Shown here: positions 43,059 through 51,909 of the stretch, in pieces
How the letters are laid out: each line of letters opens with the position of its first letter
Position numbering within the stretch: position 1 is the first letter of the stretch
Origin: Alphaproteobacteria bacterium
Lineage (GTDB): Bacteria; Pseudomonadota; Alphaproteobacteria; CADEGL01
Length of the DNA stretch: 52,922 nucleotides
Assembly: GCA_026400755.1 (NCBI GenBank)
Contig: JAPLOM010000024.1
Coordinates: 1 to 52,922 of the forward strand
Reading direction: 5' to 3'
The notes under the pieces: model-generated
What the model was told of the DNA's origin: nothing
What the model saw: only the letters and a program-made list of their open reading frames with translations
The model's database searches: none
Program-made: the position numbers and the translations under genes

Positions 43059-44345
43059 CTATTCCTTCTCGTTGCGGCGGGCTAGTGCCCGCCAGGCGAT
43101 GTCGCGCCTGCAAAATCCTTCCGGCCAGTCGATGGCATCGACCGCTGCATAGGCATGCTTCTGCGCCTCGGCCACCGTGGCGCCGCGCGCGGTCACGCCC
43201 AGGACACGTCCGCCCTGAGCCAGAATCTTCCCGTCCTTCTCGACGGTGCCGGCGTGAAACACCTTCACCCCCGGCATGGCGTCGGCCTTATCGAGGCCTT
43301 TGATCTCGGTGCCGGTCTTATAGTCGCCGGGATAGCCCTTGGCGGCCATGACGACGCAGACCGACGGCTCGTCGTGCCAGCGCAGATCGAAGGTTTTGAG
43401 CACGCCGTCGCGCGAGGCAATGAGGGCGGGCAGCAGGTCGGACTTGAGCCGCATCAAAAGCGCCTGGCATTCGGGATCGCCGAAGCGCACGTTGAACTCC
43501 AGGACCAGCGGACCTTTCTTCGTCACCATCAGGCCCGCGTACAGGATGCCCTTGAACGGACGCCCTTCGGCGGCCAGGCCGCGCACGGTGGGACGGATGA
43601 CGCGCTCCATCACCTCGTCGACCAACGCTTGGGTCACGACCGGTGCGGGTGAATAGGCGCCCATGCCGCCGGTGTTCGGGCCGGTGTCGCCTTCGCCCAC
43701 GGCCTTGTGGTCTTGGGCCGAGGCCAAGGGCAGAGCGGTTTCGCCGTCGACGAGCGCCAGGAAACTAGCCTCCTCGCCGATCAGGCAATCCTCGACCACC
43801 AGTTCCGCGCCCGCGCCGCCGAAGCGCCGCGCGACCATCATGTCGTCGACCGCTTCCAGCGCCTCAGTCACGGATTGGGCCACCACGACGCCCTTGCCCG
43901 CGGCCAGCCCGTCCGCCTTGACCACGATGGGGGCGCCGCGTTCCTGGATATAGGCTTTCGCCGCCGCCGCGTCGGTGAAGCGGCGATACTCCGCCGTGGG
44001 CACGCCGTACTTGCGGCAGATGTCCTTCATGAAGCCCTTGGAGCCTTCCAGCTCGGCGGCACCCGCGCTGGGGCCAAAGGCCTTGATGCCGGCGGCCTCC
44101 AGCCGGTCGACCAAGCCCGCGACCAAGGGCGCCTCCGGGCCGACCACGACGAAATCGATCTTTTCCCGTTGGGCGAAGCCGATCAGCCCGTCGATGTCGT
44201 CGGCCTTGATCGGCACGCAGGTGGCCTCGCGCGCGATGCCGGCGTTGCCGGGTGCGCAATAGAGCGCATCGCACAGGGTGGATGCGCCGATGGCCCACAC
44301 CAGGGCATGTTCGCGGCCGCCCGAGCCGACGACGAGGATTCGCAT
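43059..44345 (-). CDS. purD: Phosphoribosylamine-glycine ligase
   Basis: 428 residues. The N-domain has [13 protein letters not shown], the ATP-grasp part has [13 protein letters not shown] and [12 protein letters not shown]. PurD joins phosphoribosylamine and glycine with ATP in the second step of purine synthesis. ATG 44345 begins the usual N-terminus. It is followed directly by two dehydratase-like genes and is divergent from xseA. Confidence 0.97.
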   Translation of the reverse strand: MRILVVGSGGREHALVWAIGASTLCDALYCAPGNAGIAREATCVPIKADDIDGLIGFAQREKIDFVVVGPEAPLVAGLVDRLEAAGIKAFGPSAGAAELEGSKGFMKDICRKYGVPTAEYRRFTDAAAAKAYIQERGAPIVVKADGLAAGKGVVVAQSVTEALEAVDDMMVARRFGGAGAELVVEDCLIGEEASFLALVDGETALPLASAQDHKAVGEGDTGPNTGGMGAYSPAPVVTQALVDEVMERVIRPTVRGLAAEGRPFKGILYAGLMVTKKGPLVLEFNVRFGDPECQALLMRLKSDLLPALIASRDGVLKTFDLRWHDEPSVCVVMAAKGYPGDYKTGTEIKGLDKADAMPGVKVFHAGTVEKDGKILAQGGRVLGVTARGATVAEAQKHAYAAVDAIDWPEGFCRRDIAWRALARRNEKE

Positions 44346-44381
44346 TGTCCGATTTACCGTCCTGAAGCCGTGCGCCGCATG

Positions 44382-44410
44382 TTGGTCTGGTCGCCGCGCG
44401 GCGGTATCAT
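44382..44410 (+). promoter_or_regulatory. Candidate xseA promoter
   Basis: TTGGTC (44382-44387) and TATCAT (44405-44410) are separated by 17 bases. A start about 7 bases after the -10 would lie close to the ATG at 44424, giving a very short leader. The 78-base gap divergent from purD holds no other obvious site. Confidence 0.35.
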
Positions 44411-44423
44411 AGGCACGTGCCCC

Positions 44424-45941
44424 ATGAGTGACAATTCGAGCATCTCCGCGCGCGCCGCCGCGCGCTCCCCCAGCCACAACCTGCCCGAGGTCACGGTCAG
44501 CGAGTTGAGCGGCGCGTTGAAGCGCGCGCTGGAGGAGAACTTCGGCCGCGTGCGGGTGCGCGGCGAGCTGTCGGGCGTGAAGCTGCACAGCTCCGGCCAT
44601 CTCTACTTCTCGCTCAAGGACGAAGGCGCCCTATTGGGCGGCGTCTGCTGGCGCGGCACGGTCGCGCGGCTGGGGCTCAAGCCCGCCGACGGCATGGAGG
44701 TGGTCGTCACCGGCCGCATCACGGCCTATGTCGGCCGCTCGCAGTACCAGATCGTGGCCGACGCCATGGAGCTGGCCGGGCAGGGCGCGCTCCTGAAGCT
44801 TTTGGAGGAGCGGCGCCAGAAGCTTCTGGCCGAGGGTCTGTTCGCGCCCGAGCGGAAGAAGAAGCTCCCCTTTCTGCCCGAGGTGATCGGCGTCATCACC
44901 TCGCCGACCGGCGCCGTCATCCGCGACATCCTGCACCGGCTGAACGAACGCTTTCCGCGCCGGGTGCTGATCTGGCCGGTGGCCGTGCAGGGCGAGGCGG
45001 CGGCCGAACAGGTGGCCAAGGCCATCGCGGGCTTCAACGCGCTGGAGCCGGGCGGCGCGGTGCCACGGCCGGACGTGCTGATCGTCGCGCGGGGCGGCGG
45101 AAGCCTGGAGGACCTTTGGGCCTTCAATGAGGAGGTGGTGGTGCGCGCGGTCGCGGCCAGCGTGATCCCGCTGATCTCGGCCGTCGGCCACGAGACCGAT
45201 ACGACCTTGATCGACTTCGCCTCCGACCTGCGCGCGCCGACACCGACCGCGGCGGCCGAACTGGCTGTTCCCGTGCGGAGCGAATTGGTCGCGCGCACGC
45301 TGGATGTGGAGCGCCGATTGGCCAGCCGCATGCTGCGCCTGGTCGCCGAACGGCGGACGGAACTGGATGGCTTGCGCCGGGGCCTGGGCGATCCGCGCCG
45401 CGTGATCGAGGGCCCGGCCCAGCGCGTCGATCACGCGTCGGAAAGCCTGCGCCGCTGCATGACGGCCATGATGGAGCGGCAGGCCGCGCGCGTGGCCCAG
45501 GCCGGCGCCGCGCTGCCCCACCCGCGCCATGTCATCGCGCTGAAGCGCCGCGCGTTCGAAGGCGCCATCGGCCGGCTGCGGCCCAAGCTGTTCGCCGACG
45601 AGATCCGCCAGCACCGGAAGGATCTGAAGTCCTTCGCGGATGCGCTGGCCGCCTTCGCGCGCCGCGCGCGGGACGATGCGGCCGCGCGGCTGGCTTCGGT
45701 CGGCGCGCTGCTGGAAAGTCTGTCCTACGAGCGCGTGCTGGAGCGCGGCTTCGCGTTGGTGCACGACGGCGGGGGCCATCCGGTGACATCGGCCGCCATG
45801 GCCAAGCCGGGCATGGAGGTTGGCATCCGCTTCCGCGACGGCGAGGCCGGTGCCGTGATCGCGGGCGCGCCCGCCGCCAAACCGGCCAATCCCGCGAAGC
45901 CGTCCGGCAAGAAGGAACCACCGCAGGGAAGTCTGCTTTGA
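44424..45941 (+). CDS. xseA: Exodeoxyribonuclease VII large subunit
   Basis: 505 residues. An N-terminal OB fold ([20 protein letters not shown]) precedes the catalytic domain with [29 protein letters not shown] and [11 protein letters not shown]; a long coiled C-terminal region follows. With the XseB subunit it degrades single-stranded DNA. ATG 44424 was chosen because the open frame before it overlaps purD and has no family match. Its stop overlaps the next gene's TTG (TTGA). The xseB gene is not in the window. Confidence 0.96.
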   Translation: MSDNSSISARAAARSPSHNLPEVTVSELSGALKRALEENFGRVRVRGELSGVKLHSSGHLYFSLKDEGALLGGVCWRGTVARLGLKPADGMEVVVTGRITAYVGRSQYQIVADAMELAGQGALLKLLEERRQKLLAEGLFAPERKKKLPFLPEVIGVITSPTGAVIRDILHRLNERFPRRVLIWPVAVQGEAAAEQVAKAIAGFNALEPGGAVPRPDVLIVARGGGSLEDLWAFNEEVVVRAVAASVIPLISAVGHETDTTLIDFASDLRAPTPTAAAELAVPVRSELVARTLDVERRLASRMLRLVAERRTELDGLRRGLGDPRRVIEGPAQRVDHASESLRRCMTAMMERQAARVAQAGAALPHPRHVIALKRRAFEGAIGRLRPKLFADEIRQHRKDLKSFADALAAFARRARDDAAARLASVGALLESLSYERVLERGFALVHDGGGHPVTSAAMAKPGMEVGIRFRDGEAGAVIAGAPAAKPANPAKPSGKKEPPQGSLL

Positions 45942-46759
45942 TTCTTCTCGTCCGGGCCGTGCTCGCTTTGCTGTTGTTGTCTGGCGCCGCGCGGGCGGCC
46001 GAGCCGACCTTTCAAGGCCCGTTCACCCAGGGCGGATTGGTGCAGGGCCGCGCAGCCCCCGGCAGCACGGTCACCATGGATGGCGAGCGGGTGCCCGTCG
46101 CCGAAGACGGGTTGTTCCTGCTGGGCTTTGGACGCGACGCGCCGCCGCGTGTCGATGTCGCCATCGTCGAGAAAACCGGCACGATCTGGCACCGCACGTT
46201 CAACGTCAAACCGCGCCGCTACGACGTGCAGCGGGTCAACGGCTTGCCCGAACAGACGGTGACGCCCGATCCGGAAGGGCTGAAGCGCATTGCCGCCGAC
46301 CGCGAGCAGATCGTGGCCGTGCGCAATCAGGAAACCCTGGTGCCGTTCTTTCTCTCGGGCTTCCAGTGGCCGGCCATCGGGCCCATCTCGGGCGTGTTCG
46401 GCAGCCAGCGCATCTTGAACGGCCAGGCCCGCGCGCCGCACAACGGCGTCGATGTGGCGGCGCCGGTCGGCACGCCGATCGTTGCGGCTGCCGACGGCAT
46501 GGTGGTTCTCGCTGAGCCGGACATGATCCTGACCGGCAAGACCGTGTTGATCGACCATGGGCTGGGCCTCACGACCAACTATCTGCACATGAGCGAGCTG
46601 GACGTGAAGCCGGGCGACCGGGTGGCCAAGGGCCAGATGATCGGGCGCATCGGCGCCACCGGCCGCGTCAGCGGGCCGCATCTCCATTGGGGCGCCACGT
46701 TGCACCAGACGGCGATCGATCCGGCCCTTCTGGTCGGGCCGATGCCCTCACCCCAATAA
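45938..46759 (+). CDS. M23-family peptidase
   Basis: 273 residues with a signal peptide (ending GAARAAEP). The LytM/M23 domain is C-terminal, with the zinc ligands in HNGVD and HLHWG, so it is an active-site-complete endopeptidase for peptidoglycan cross-bridges. TTG 45938 overlaps the xseA stop (TTGA); in-frame GTG 45953 is possible. It ends inside the convergent lpxK gene (12-base overlap). Confidence 0.92.
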   Translation: MILLVRAVLALLLLSGAARAAEPTFQGPFTQGGLVQGRAAPGSTVTMDGERVPVAEDGLFLLGFGRDAPPRVDVAIVEKTGTIWHRTFNVKPRRYDVQRVNGLPEQTVTPDPEGLKRIAADREQIVAVRNQETLVPFFLSGFQWPAIGPISGVFGSQRILNGQARAPHNGVDVAAPVGTPIVAAADGMVVLAEPDMILTGKTVLIDHGLGLTTNYLHMSELDVKPGDRVAKGQMIGRIGATGRVSGPHLHWGATLHQTAIDPALLVGPMPSPQ

Positions 46760-47716
46760 GGGCTTCAGCACCGCTTCGATCGCGGTGGGATCGTCCCAGA
46801 CCAGGCGCACGCGCACTGTCTCGACCATGCCACGCGCTTCGGCGGGAAAGCGCACCAGGTCTTTTTCCGTCGTCACGGGCAAGGCGCCGAAGGCGCTGGC
46901 CGATTCGCATAAGGCCATGATCTCGTCCGGCGTGTAGGGGTGGTGGTCGGCGAAGTCCTGGGTCAGCGCGATGTTGCAGCCGAGGCGGCGCAGCGTGTCG
47001 TAGAACTTGGCCGGCCGCGCGATGCCGGCGAAGGCCAGGACCGTGCGGCCTGCCAGGCGATGCGCGTTCTCGTCCGGCTCCAGCCGCGCGCGCAGGACGG
47101 GACGCTTGCCCTCCAGCTGAACCGCGACGCCGTGCCGGTCCTCGCCGATAAGGATCACGGCCTGTGCCCGCGCAAGGCCATCGGACAGGTGTTCGCGCAA
47201 CGGCCCCGCCGGCATCAAGCGCCCGTTGCCGAAACCGTAGCCGCCGTCGATGACAATGAAAGAGATGTCCTTCGCCAGATTCGGGTTCTGAAATCCGTCA
47301 TCCATGACGATGACTGTCGCACCCGCGGCTTCGGCGGCCCGCGCGCCGGCCACGCGATCGTGGGAAACCCAGGTCGGCGCTTCGGCGGCCAGCAGCAACG
47401 CCTCGTCGCCCACGTCGGCGGCGGTGTGCTTCGACGGATCGACTTGCACGGGGCCGGTCAATTCGCCGCCATAGCCGCGCGTCAGGAAATGGGGCGTACC
47501 ACCTTGCGCCCTGAGCAGGGCGCTCAAAGCCAGCGCGGTCGGTGTCTTGCCCGCGCCGCCTGCCACGAGGTTGCCGACGCAGAGGACGGGGATGCCGACA
47601 CGCGTTGGCTTCGCGCTGCCCTGTCGCAGTTTCGCGCCGAAACCCCAGATCGTGGCAGCCGGCGCGAGCAGCACCGGCAGGATGCCCGGCCGCGCCCAGA
47701 ACTCAGGCGCGCGCAC
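46748..47716 (-). CDS. lpxK: Tetraacyldisaccharide 4'-kinase
   Basis: 322 residues. The Walker A of this family is VAGGAGKTPTALAL and DDGFQN is the other conserved motif. LpxK phosphorylates the lipid A precursor at the 4' position on the inner face of the inner membrane. The frame is open further upstream, inside kdtA, but GTG 47716 gives the family N-terminus (VRAPEFWARPGIL) and overlaps the kdtA stop by 14 bases. It is the last gene of the minus-strand envelope cluster. Confidence 0.95.
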   Translation of the reverse strand: MRAPEFWARPGILPVLLAPAATIWGFGAKLRQGSAKPTRVGIPVLCVGNLVAGGAGKTPTALALSALLRAQGGTPHFLTRGYGGELTGPVQVDPSKHTAADVGDEALLLAAEAPTWVSHDRVAGARAAEAAGATVIVMDDGFQNPNLAKDISFIVIDGGYGFGNGRLMPAGPLREHLSDGLARAQAVILIGEDRHGVAVQLEGKRPVLRARLEPDENAHRLAGRTVLAFAGIARPAKFYDTLRRLGCNIALTQDFADHHPYTPDEIMALCESASAFGALPVTTEKDLVRFPAEARGMVETVRVRLVWDDPTAIEAVLKPLLG

Positions 47717-48998
47717 GCTGGCCACCCGGCGTGCCGAGCGAATCGAGCAGCGGCGCCATGTCGCCCAGCACGCGGTCGAGCACGCCGCGATGAGCATCGG
47801 CGACGCCGCGGGCGGCGGCGGCGCGGCGCGCGCGCACGGCTGGGTCAGCCAAAAGCGCCTCCACCTCGCGCGCCAGGCTCTCGGCGTCCGACACCTCGCG
47901 CGTGGCCTCGACGCGGTACATCTCGGAGACGATCTCCTGGAAGTTCCACATATGCGGCCCATGCACGATGGCGCAGTCCTGGCGCGCCGGCTCCAGCACG
48001 TTCTGCCCGCCATGAGCGATCAACGAGCCGCCGACGAAAACCACGGGCGCGACCCGGTAGAACAGGCCCAACTCGCCCATCGTGTCGGCCAGATAGATGG
48101 ACGTCTGGGGCGCGAGGGTCTGATCCGCCGCGCGTCGCGCGATGATGATGCCGTCCGTGGCCAGTTCGCGGGCCAGCGCCGCGCCGCGCGCGGCATGGCG
48201 CGGCACGATGATGGTCAGAAGGTCGGGCCGCGTGCGCGCCAAAATCCGGTGCGCGGCGGCGATGATTGCTTCCTCGCCGGCATGGGTGCTCGCTGCGAGC
48301 CATACGGGCCGTGCGCCGATGGCGCTTCGGAGTGTGGCTAGCTCGCCGGGTGTGGCCGGCAGCGGATCGGCTGCGTATTTCAGGTTGCCCTGTGTCCGGA
48401 CTTGGCGTGCGCCCAGGCGTGCGAAGCGCGTGGCCTCGACCGCGGATTGTGCGAAGCAGAGCGCGAAGCCGGCCAGGAGCGGCTGCACGAGCGAACGCGC
48501 GCGCTGCCAGCCGGCGAAGGACTTGGCGGACATGCGGCCGTTGAGAAGCACCATGGGAATTCCCCGGCGCTGGGTCTCGGCGATCATGTTCGGCCACAAT
48601 TCCGATTCGACCCAGAGCGCCAGACCTGGCCGCCAATGGTCGAGGAAACGTGTCACCCACAACGGCCGGTCGACCGGCACATACTGATGGAAGGCGCCCG
48701 GCGGCAGCCGGTCGCGCAACAGGCGCGCCGAGGTCACCGTTCCGGTCGTGACCAGAAGGCGGATATGAGGCCGCTCGGTGCGCAGCCGCGCGATCAGGGT
48801 CAGGACGGATTGCGCTTCGCCCACGCTGGCCGCATGGAGCCAGATCAGAGGCCCGTCGGGCCGCGGCAGCTTGGCGTGGCCGAGCCGCTCGTGGAAACGC
48901 TCGCGGTCTTCCTTGCCGCGACGCTGGCGCTGCAGAAGATAGAGATAGACCAGCGGCGAGGCCGCGGCCATGAACTGGCGATAGAGCAGGCGGATCAT
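47703..48998 (-). CDS. kdtA: 3-deoxy-D-manno-octulosonic acid transferase
   Basis: 431 residues of GT30 (waaA). An N-terminal membrane anchor is followed by HAASVGEAQS, LWVESELWPNM, VFVGGSLIAHGGQNVLEPAR. It transfers Kdo to lipid A precursor. ATG 48998 overlaps the stop of the DUF374 gene (ATGA). It and lpxK form the lipopolysaccharide core start of the cluster. Confidence 0.96.
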   Translation of the reverse strand: MIRLLYRQFMAAASPLVYLYLLQRQRRGKEDRERFHERLGHAKLPRPDGPLIWLHAASVGEAQSVLTLIARLRTERPHIRLLVTTGTVTSARLLRDRLPPGAFHQYVPVDRPLWVTRFLDHWRPGLALWVESELWPNMIAETQRRGIPMVLLNGRMSAKSFAGWQRARSLVQPLLAGFALCFAQSAVEATRFARLGARQVRTQGNLKYAADPLPATPGELATLRSAIGARPVWLAASTHAGEEAIIAAAHRILARTRPDLLTIIVPRHAARGAALARELATDGIIIARRAADQTLAPQTSIYLADTMGELGLFYRVAPVVFVGGSLIAHGGQNVLEPARQDCAIVHGPHMWNFQEIVSEMYRVEATREVSDAESLAREVEALLADPAVRARRAAAARGVADAHRGVLDRVLGDMAPLLDSLGTPGGQRARA

Positions 48999-49725
48999 GA
49001 CCGCGCTCCCGTCGCCGTCGTTTCAGCCTCGGCGGGCGGCGGGGTTTCCAGACCGAACATGGCGTCGGCCCGGCCTGTCGCGTGATGGCGTTGAGCGAAT
49101 GCTCGACCTCGAGACGCGTGCGCTCCAGCGCATCGGCGTCGGCGTCCGCCGGCACATGGATGGGATCGCCCCAGACAATGGCGCAGCGATTGAAGGGGCG
49201 CGGCAGGATGAAGCGGTCCCAGCTTCCCAGCATACGGCGGCTCTTGGCGCCGTATGTCACGGGCAGGATCGGCACTTTAGCGAGCTTGGCCGCCACCACG
49301 ATGCCGGGCGAGGCGCGCATGCGCGGGCCACGCGGACCGTCGGGGGTGAAGCCGATGACGGTGCCGCCGGACAGCGCGCGCAGGATGGCGCGCAAGGCGG
49401 CCGTCCCACCCCGCGAGGTGGAACCGACCACGGTGCGTTGGCCGAAATGGGCGATCACTTGCGCGATCATGCGGCCATCGCGGTGAAGCGATATCAGCAT
49501 GGCGAGCGGCATTTTGCTGCGCCAGCTGCAGGGTAAAAGCAGCATGCGTCCGTGCCAGAAACAGATGATGCAAGGCTTGTTCTCGGCCTTCAGCCTTGCG
49601 GCGTGTTCGCCGTTCACCACGGTCCAGCGGCTGGTCCAGTCGACCAGGCGGATATAGCCGGCGACGCAGCCGGCCAACGCCGCCTGCACCGATTTCTTGG
49701 CGAGGAGGGACTTTCCGAATCCCAC
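48995..49725 (-). pseudogene. DUF374 lysophospholipid acyltransferase-like protein, frameshifted near the end
   Basis: About 240 residues. The acyltransferase-like core is clear: IICFWHGRMLLLP (acyl site His), STSRGGTAALRAIL and FTPDGPRGPRM. The first frame keeps going into kdtA and ends at 47845, which is not a real protein end. In the next frame the normal tail ADAMFGLETPPPAEAETTAT follows and stops at 48995-48997, overlapping the kdtA ATG as ATGA. A one-base change near 49075-49085 (GGCCGGGCCG) explains this. It may be a sequencing indel. Start is GTG 49725, three bases after the msbA-like stop. Enzyme of lipid A or phospholipid acylation, unproven. Confidence 0.75.
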
Positions 49726-49729
49726 GTGG

Positions 49730-51571
49730 TCAGGCGCGGGCGCGAGCGGTTGGAAGCTCGGCCACGGTCGCGTCCTCGGAGACCTGACGGGCATAGAGGC
49801 GCGCATAGACGCCGCCGCGGGCCAGAAGCTCGGCATGTGTGCCCGATTCGGCGATCTGGCCTTCATCCATGACGTAGATGATGTCGGCGTCGACGACGGT
49901 CGATAGGCGATGCGCCACGACCAGGGTCGTGCGCCCGCGCATCAATTCGCGCAGCGCGGCCTGGACCAAGGCCTCGGTGTTGGTGTCGAGCGCCGAGGTG
50001 GCCTCGTCCAGCAGCAGGATCGGGGCGTTCTTCAGCATGGCGCGGGCGATGGCGATGCGCTGGCGTTGGCCGCCGGACAGCTTCACACCCTGGCCGCCGA
50101 CCGGCGTGTCGTAGCCTTCCGGCAGCGCCACGATGAAGTTGTGGGCGCCCGCGCGTGTCGCGGCCTCGACGATCTCGGCCTCCGATGCGTTGGCTTTGCC
50201 GTAGGCGATGTTGGCGCGCACCGTGTCGGCGAACAGGCTGGTCTCCTGACTCACCAGTCCGATATTGGCGCGCAGGGAGGCCATGGTGACGTCGCGCACG
50301 TCCGCGCCGTCGATCACCACGCGCCCCTCTTGGACGTCGTAGAAGCGCGGGATCAGGTTGAGGATGCTCGACTTGCCAGCGCCCGACGGGCCGACGAGGG
50401 CCACTGTCTTGCCCGCGGGCACCGCGAGCGTGACGTTGTTGAGCGCGCGCTTGCCGGGCACATAGCCGAAGATCACGTTGTCGAACGAGATAGCGCCCGC
50501 CGTGACCACGAGCGTGGCGGTGCCCGGCTTGTCGACAATCTTGGCTTCGGAATCGAGCATGGCGAAGATGCGCGCCGCGGCGGCCAGGCCTTCCTGCAGG
50601 TTCGAGTTCAGGTTGGCCAGCCGCTTCATCGGCTCGTAGGCCAGGATCAGCGCGGTGATGAACGAGAAGAACTGGCCCGGCGTGCGCCCGCCCGCGATGA
50701 CCTGATAGCCGCCATAGAGCACGACCGAGACGACCGCGATGCCGCCCAGGAACTCCATGATCGGGTGCGTCAAGGCGCGCGTGCGCGTAGCCTTGTAGAT
50801 CAGCTTGAAGATCCGGTTGATGGCCTTGGTCGCGCGCGCGGTCTCGTAATCCTCCATCCCGTACGCCTTGACGTGGCGCGCGCCCTGGAAGGCCTCGTCG
50901 AGCAGCGCGCCGAACTGGCCGATCTCGACCTGCGTGTTGGTCGAAACCTTGCGCATGCGCCGGCCGATCTTGACGATCGGCAGAATGGCGACCGGAAAAA
51001 CGATGAAGGCGATGCAGGCCAGGACGGCGTCCTGATAGAACATCACGCCCAGCAGGAAGATCAGCGTCAGCGCATCCTTGCCGATGCCGGTGAAGGTGTC
51101 GGCCACGGCCAGGCGCAGCACCTGCACGTCGTTGATAAAGCGCGTCACCAGCGTGCCGGCGTGGTTGTCGTGGAAGAACACCAGATCGGCGCGCATCAGG
51201 TGCGCGAACATCTGAATCTGGAAATCCGCGATGATGCGGAAGCCGATCCAGTTCATCAGCACGCCCTGGCCGTAGGTGCCGAGACCCTTGGCCACGAACG
51301 AGACCAGGATCGCCGCGCCGACCAACAGCAGCATGGTGCGGTCCTGGCGGATGAAGATGTCGTCGAGCACGGCCTCCATGACCTTGGCCAGGCCCGCCGT
51401 GGCGGCTGCCGCGATGGCCATGCAGACGAAGGCGGCGAACAGCCGGCCCAAATGGCGGCTGATATGATCGCGCAGCATGCGCTTGGCCAGTGCATAGCTG
51501 TTCGCGTTCAGGGGCAGTTTCGCGGCTTTGGCCAAAGCTTCGGTCCCGATGTGACGATTCGGCGGGACCAT
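49730..51571 (-). CDS. MsbA-like ABC transporter (lipid A/multidrug type)
   Basis: 613 residues with an N-terminal membrane domain of about six segments and a nucleotide-binding domain. Walker A is GPSGAGKSS, signature LSGGQRQR, Walker B ILLLDEATSALD, H-loop VVAHRLST. It belongs to the MsbA/lipid export group; next to kdtA and lpxK, lipid A flipping is likely. ATG 51571 lies six bases after a C run (11 G on the plus strand) where a ribosome site would be expected; no good ribosome site is seen, and an inner start (for example MLRDHISRHLG) is possible. Confidence 0.88.
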   Translation of the reverse strand: MVPPNRHIGTEALAKAAKLPLNANSYALAKRMLRDHISRHLGRLFAAFVCMAIAAAATAGLAKVMEAVLDDIFIRQDRTMLLLVGAAILVSFVAKGLGTYGQGVLMNWIGFRIIADFQIQMFAHLMRADLVFFHDNHAGTLVTRFINDVQVLRLAVADTFTGIGKDALTLIFLLGVMFYQDAVLACIAFIVFPVAILPIVKIGRRMRKVSTNTQVEIGQFGALLDEAFQGARHVKAYGMEDYETARATKAINRIFKLIYKATRTRALTHPIMEFLGGIAVVSVVLYGGYQVIAGGRTPGQFFSFITALILAYEPMKRLANLNSNLQEGLAAAARIFAMLDSEAKIVDKPGTATLVVTAGAISFDNVIFGYVPGKRALNNVTLAVPAGKTVALVGPSGAGKSSILNLIPRFYDVQEGRVVIDGADVRDVTMASLRANIGLVSQETSLFADTVRANIAYGKANASEAEIVEAATRAGAHNFIVALPEGYDTPVGGQGVKLSGGQRQRIAIARAMLKNAPILLLDEATSALDTNTEALVQAALRELMRGRTTLVVAHRLSTVVDADIIYVMDEGQIAESGTHAELLARGGVYARLYARQVSEDATVAELPTARARA

Positions 51572-51576
51572 ATCAC

Positions 51577-51587
51577 GGGGGGGGGGG
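51577..51587. repeat. 11-base G homopolymer just upstream of the msbA-like start
   Basis: Eleven G in a row on the plus strand (C on the coding strand), five bases before ATG 51571. Such runs are prone to slippage and to sequencing errors. Confidence 0.9.
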
Positions 51588-51644
51588 CCCGGTCCAACCG
51601 GAAGGGCCGCCAGCGGCCGGGCAAAAGTCAGTCGAATCAGGAGT

Positions 51645-51842
51645 CTAGCTACCTATCGGCGGGTCGGATTCGGCCTCGGCCAAGGCGGGTACGGACGGGG
51701 CGGCGGCCACCTCGCGGTGGCGCTGGATGTGACGCCGTTCCCGCCAGGCACGCTCGGCGCGGGCACGCCCTCCGGGCGCGGCGCGCGGGCGAAGACGGGG
51801 CAAAGGACGGCACAGGCGAGAGATCGGGATGCGCGCGGTCAT
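51645..51842 (-). CDS. Possible small Arg-rich protein, unknown
   Basis: 65 codons in the 338-base gap (51572-51909) between the msbA-like and glycosyltransferase genes. It is rich in Arg (for example RPLPRLRPRAAPGGRARAER) and could be a basic nucleic acid-binding peptide, but also simply GC-rich noise. AGGAG lies rather far from ATG 51842. No family is recognised. Apart from the G run, the gap shows nothing else. Confidence 0.25.
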   Translation of the reverse strand: MTARIPISRLCRPLPRLRPRAAPGGRARAERAWRERRHIQRHREVAAAPSVPALAEAESDPPIGS

Positions 51843-51909
51843 GAGGGATTGCTCGAGGCTCCTGTTCCGGGGTTGAAGGCGGAAGAATTCCCCGGAGGAG
51901 CCAGCGGCG

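Noticed and set aside
47845-49866. 673-codon open frame across the DUF374 and kdtA region
   Set aside because: Only its first part (to about 49080) matches the acyltransferase; the rest is a shadow of kdtA read in another frame.
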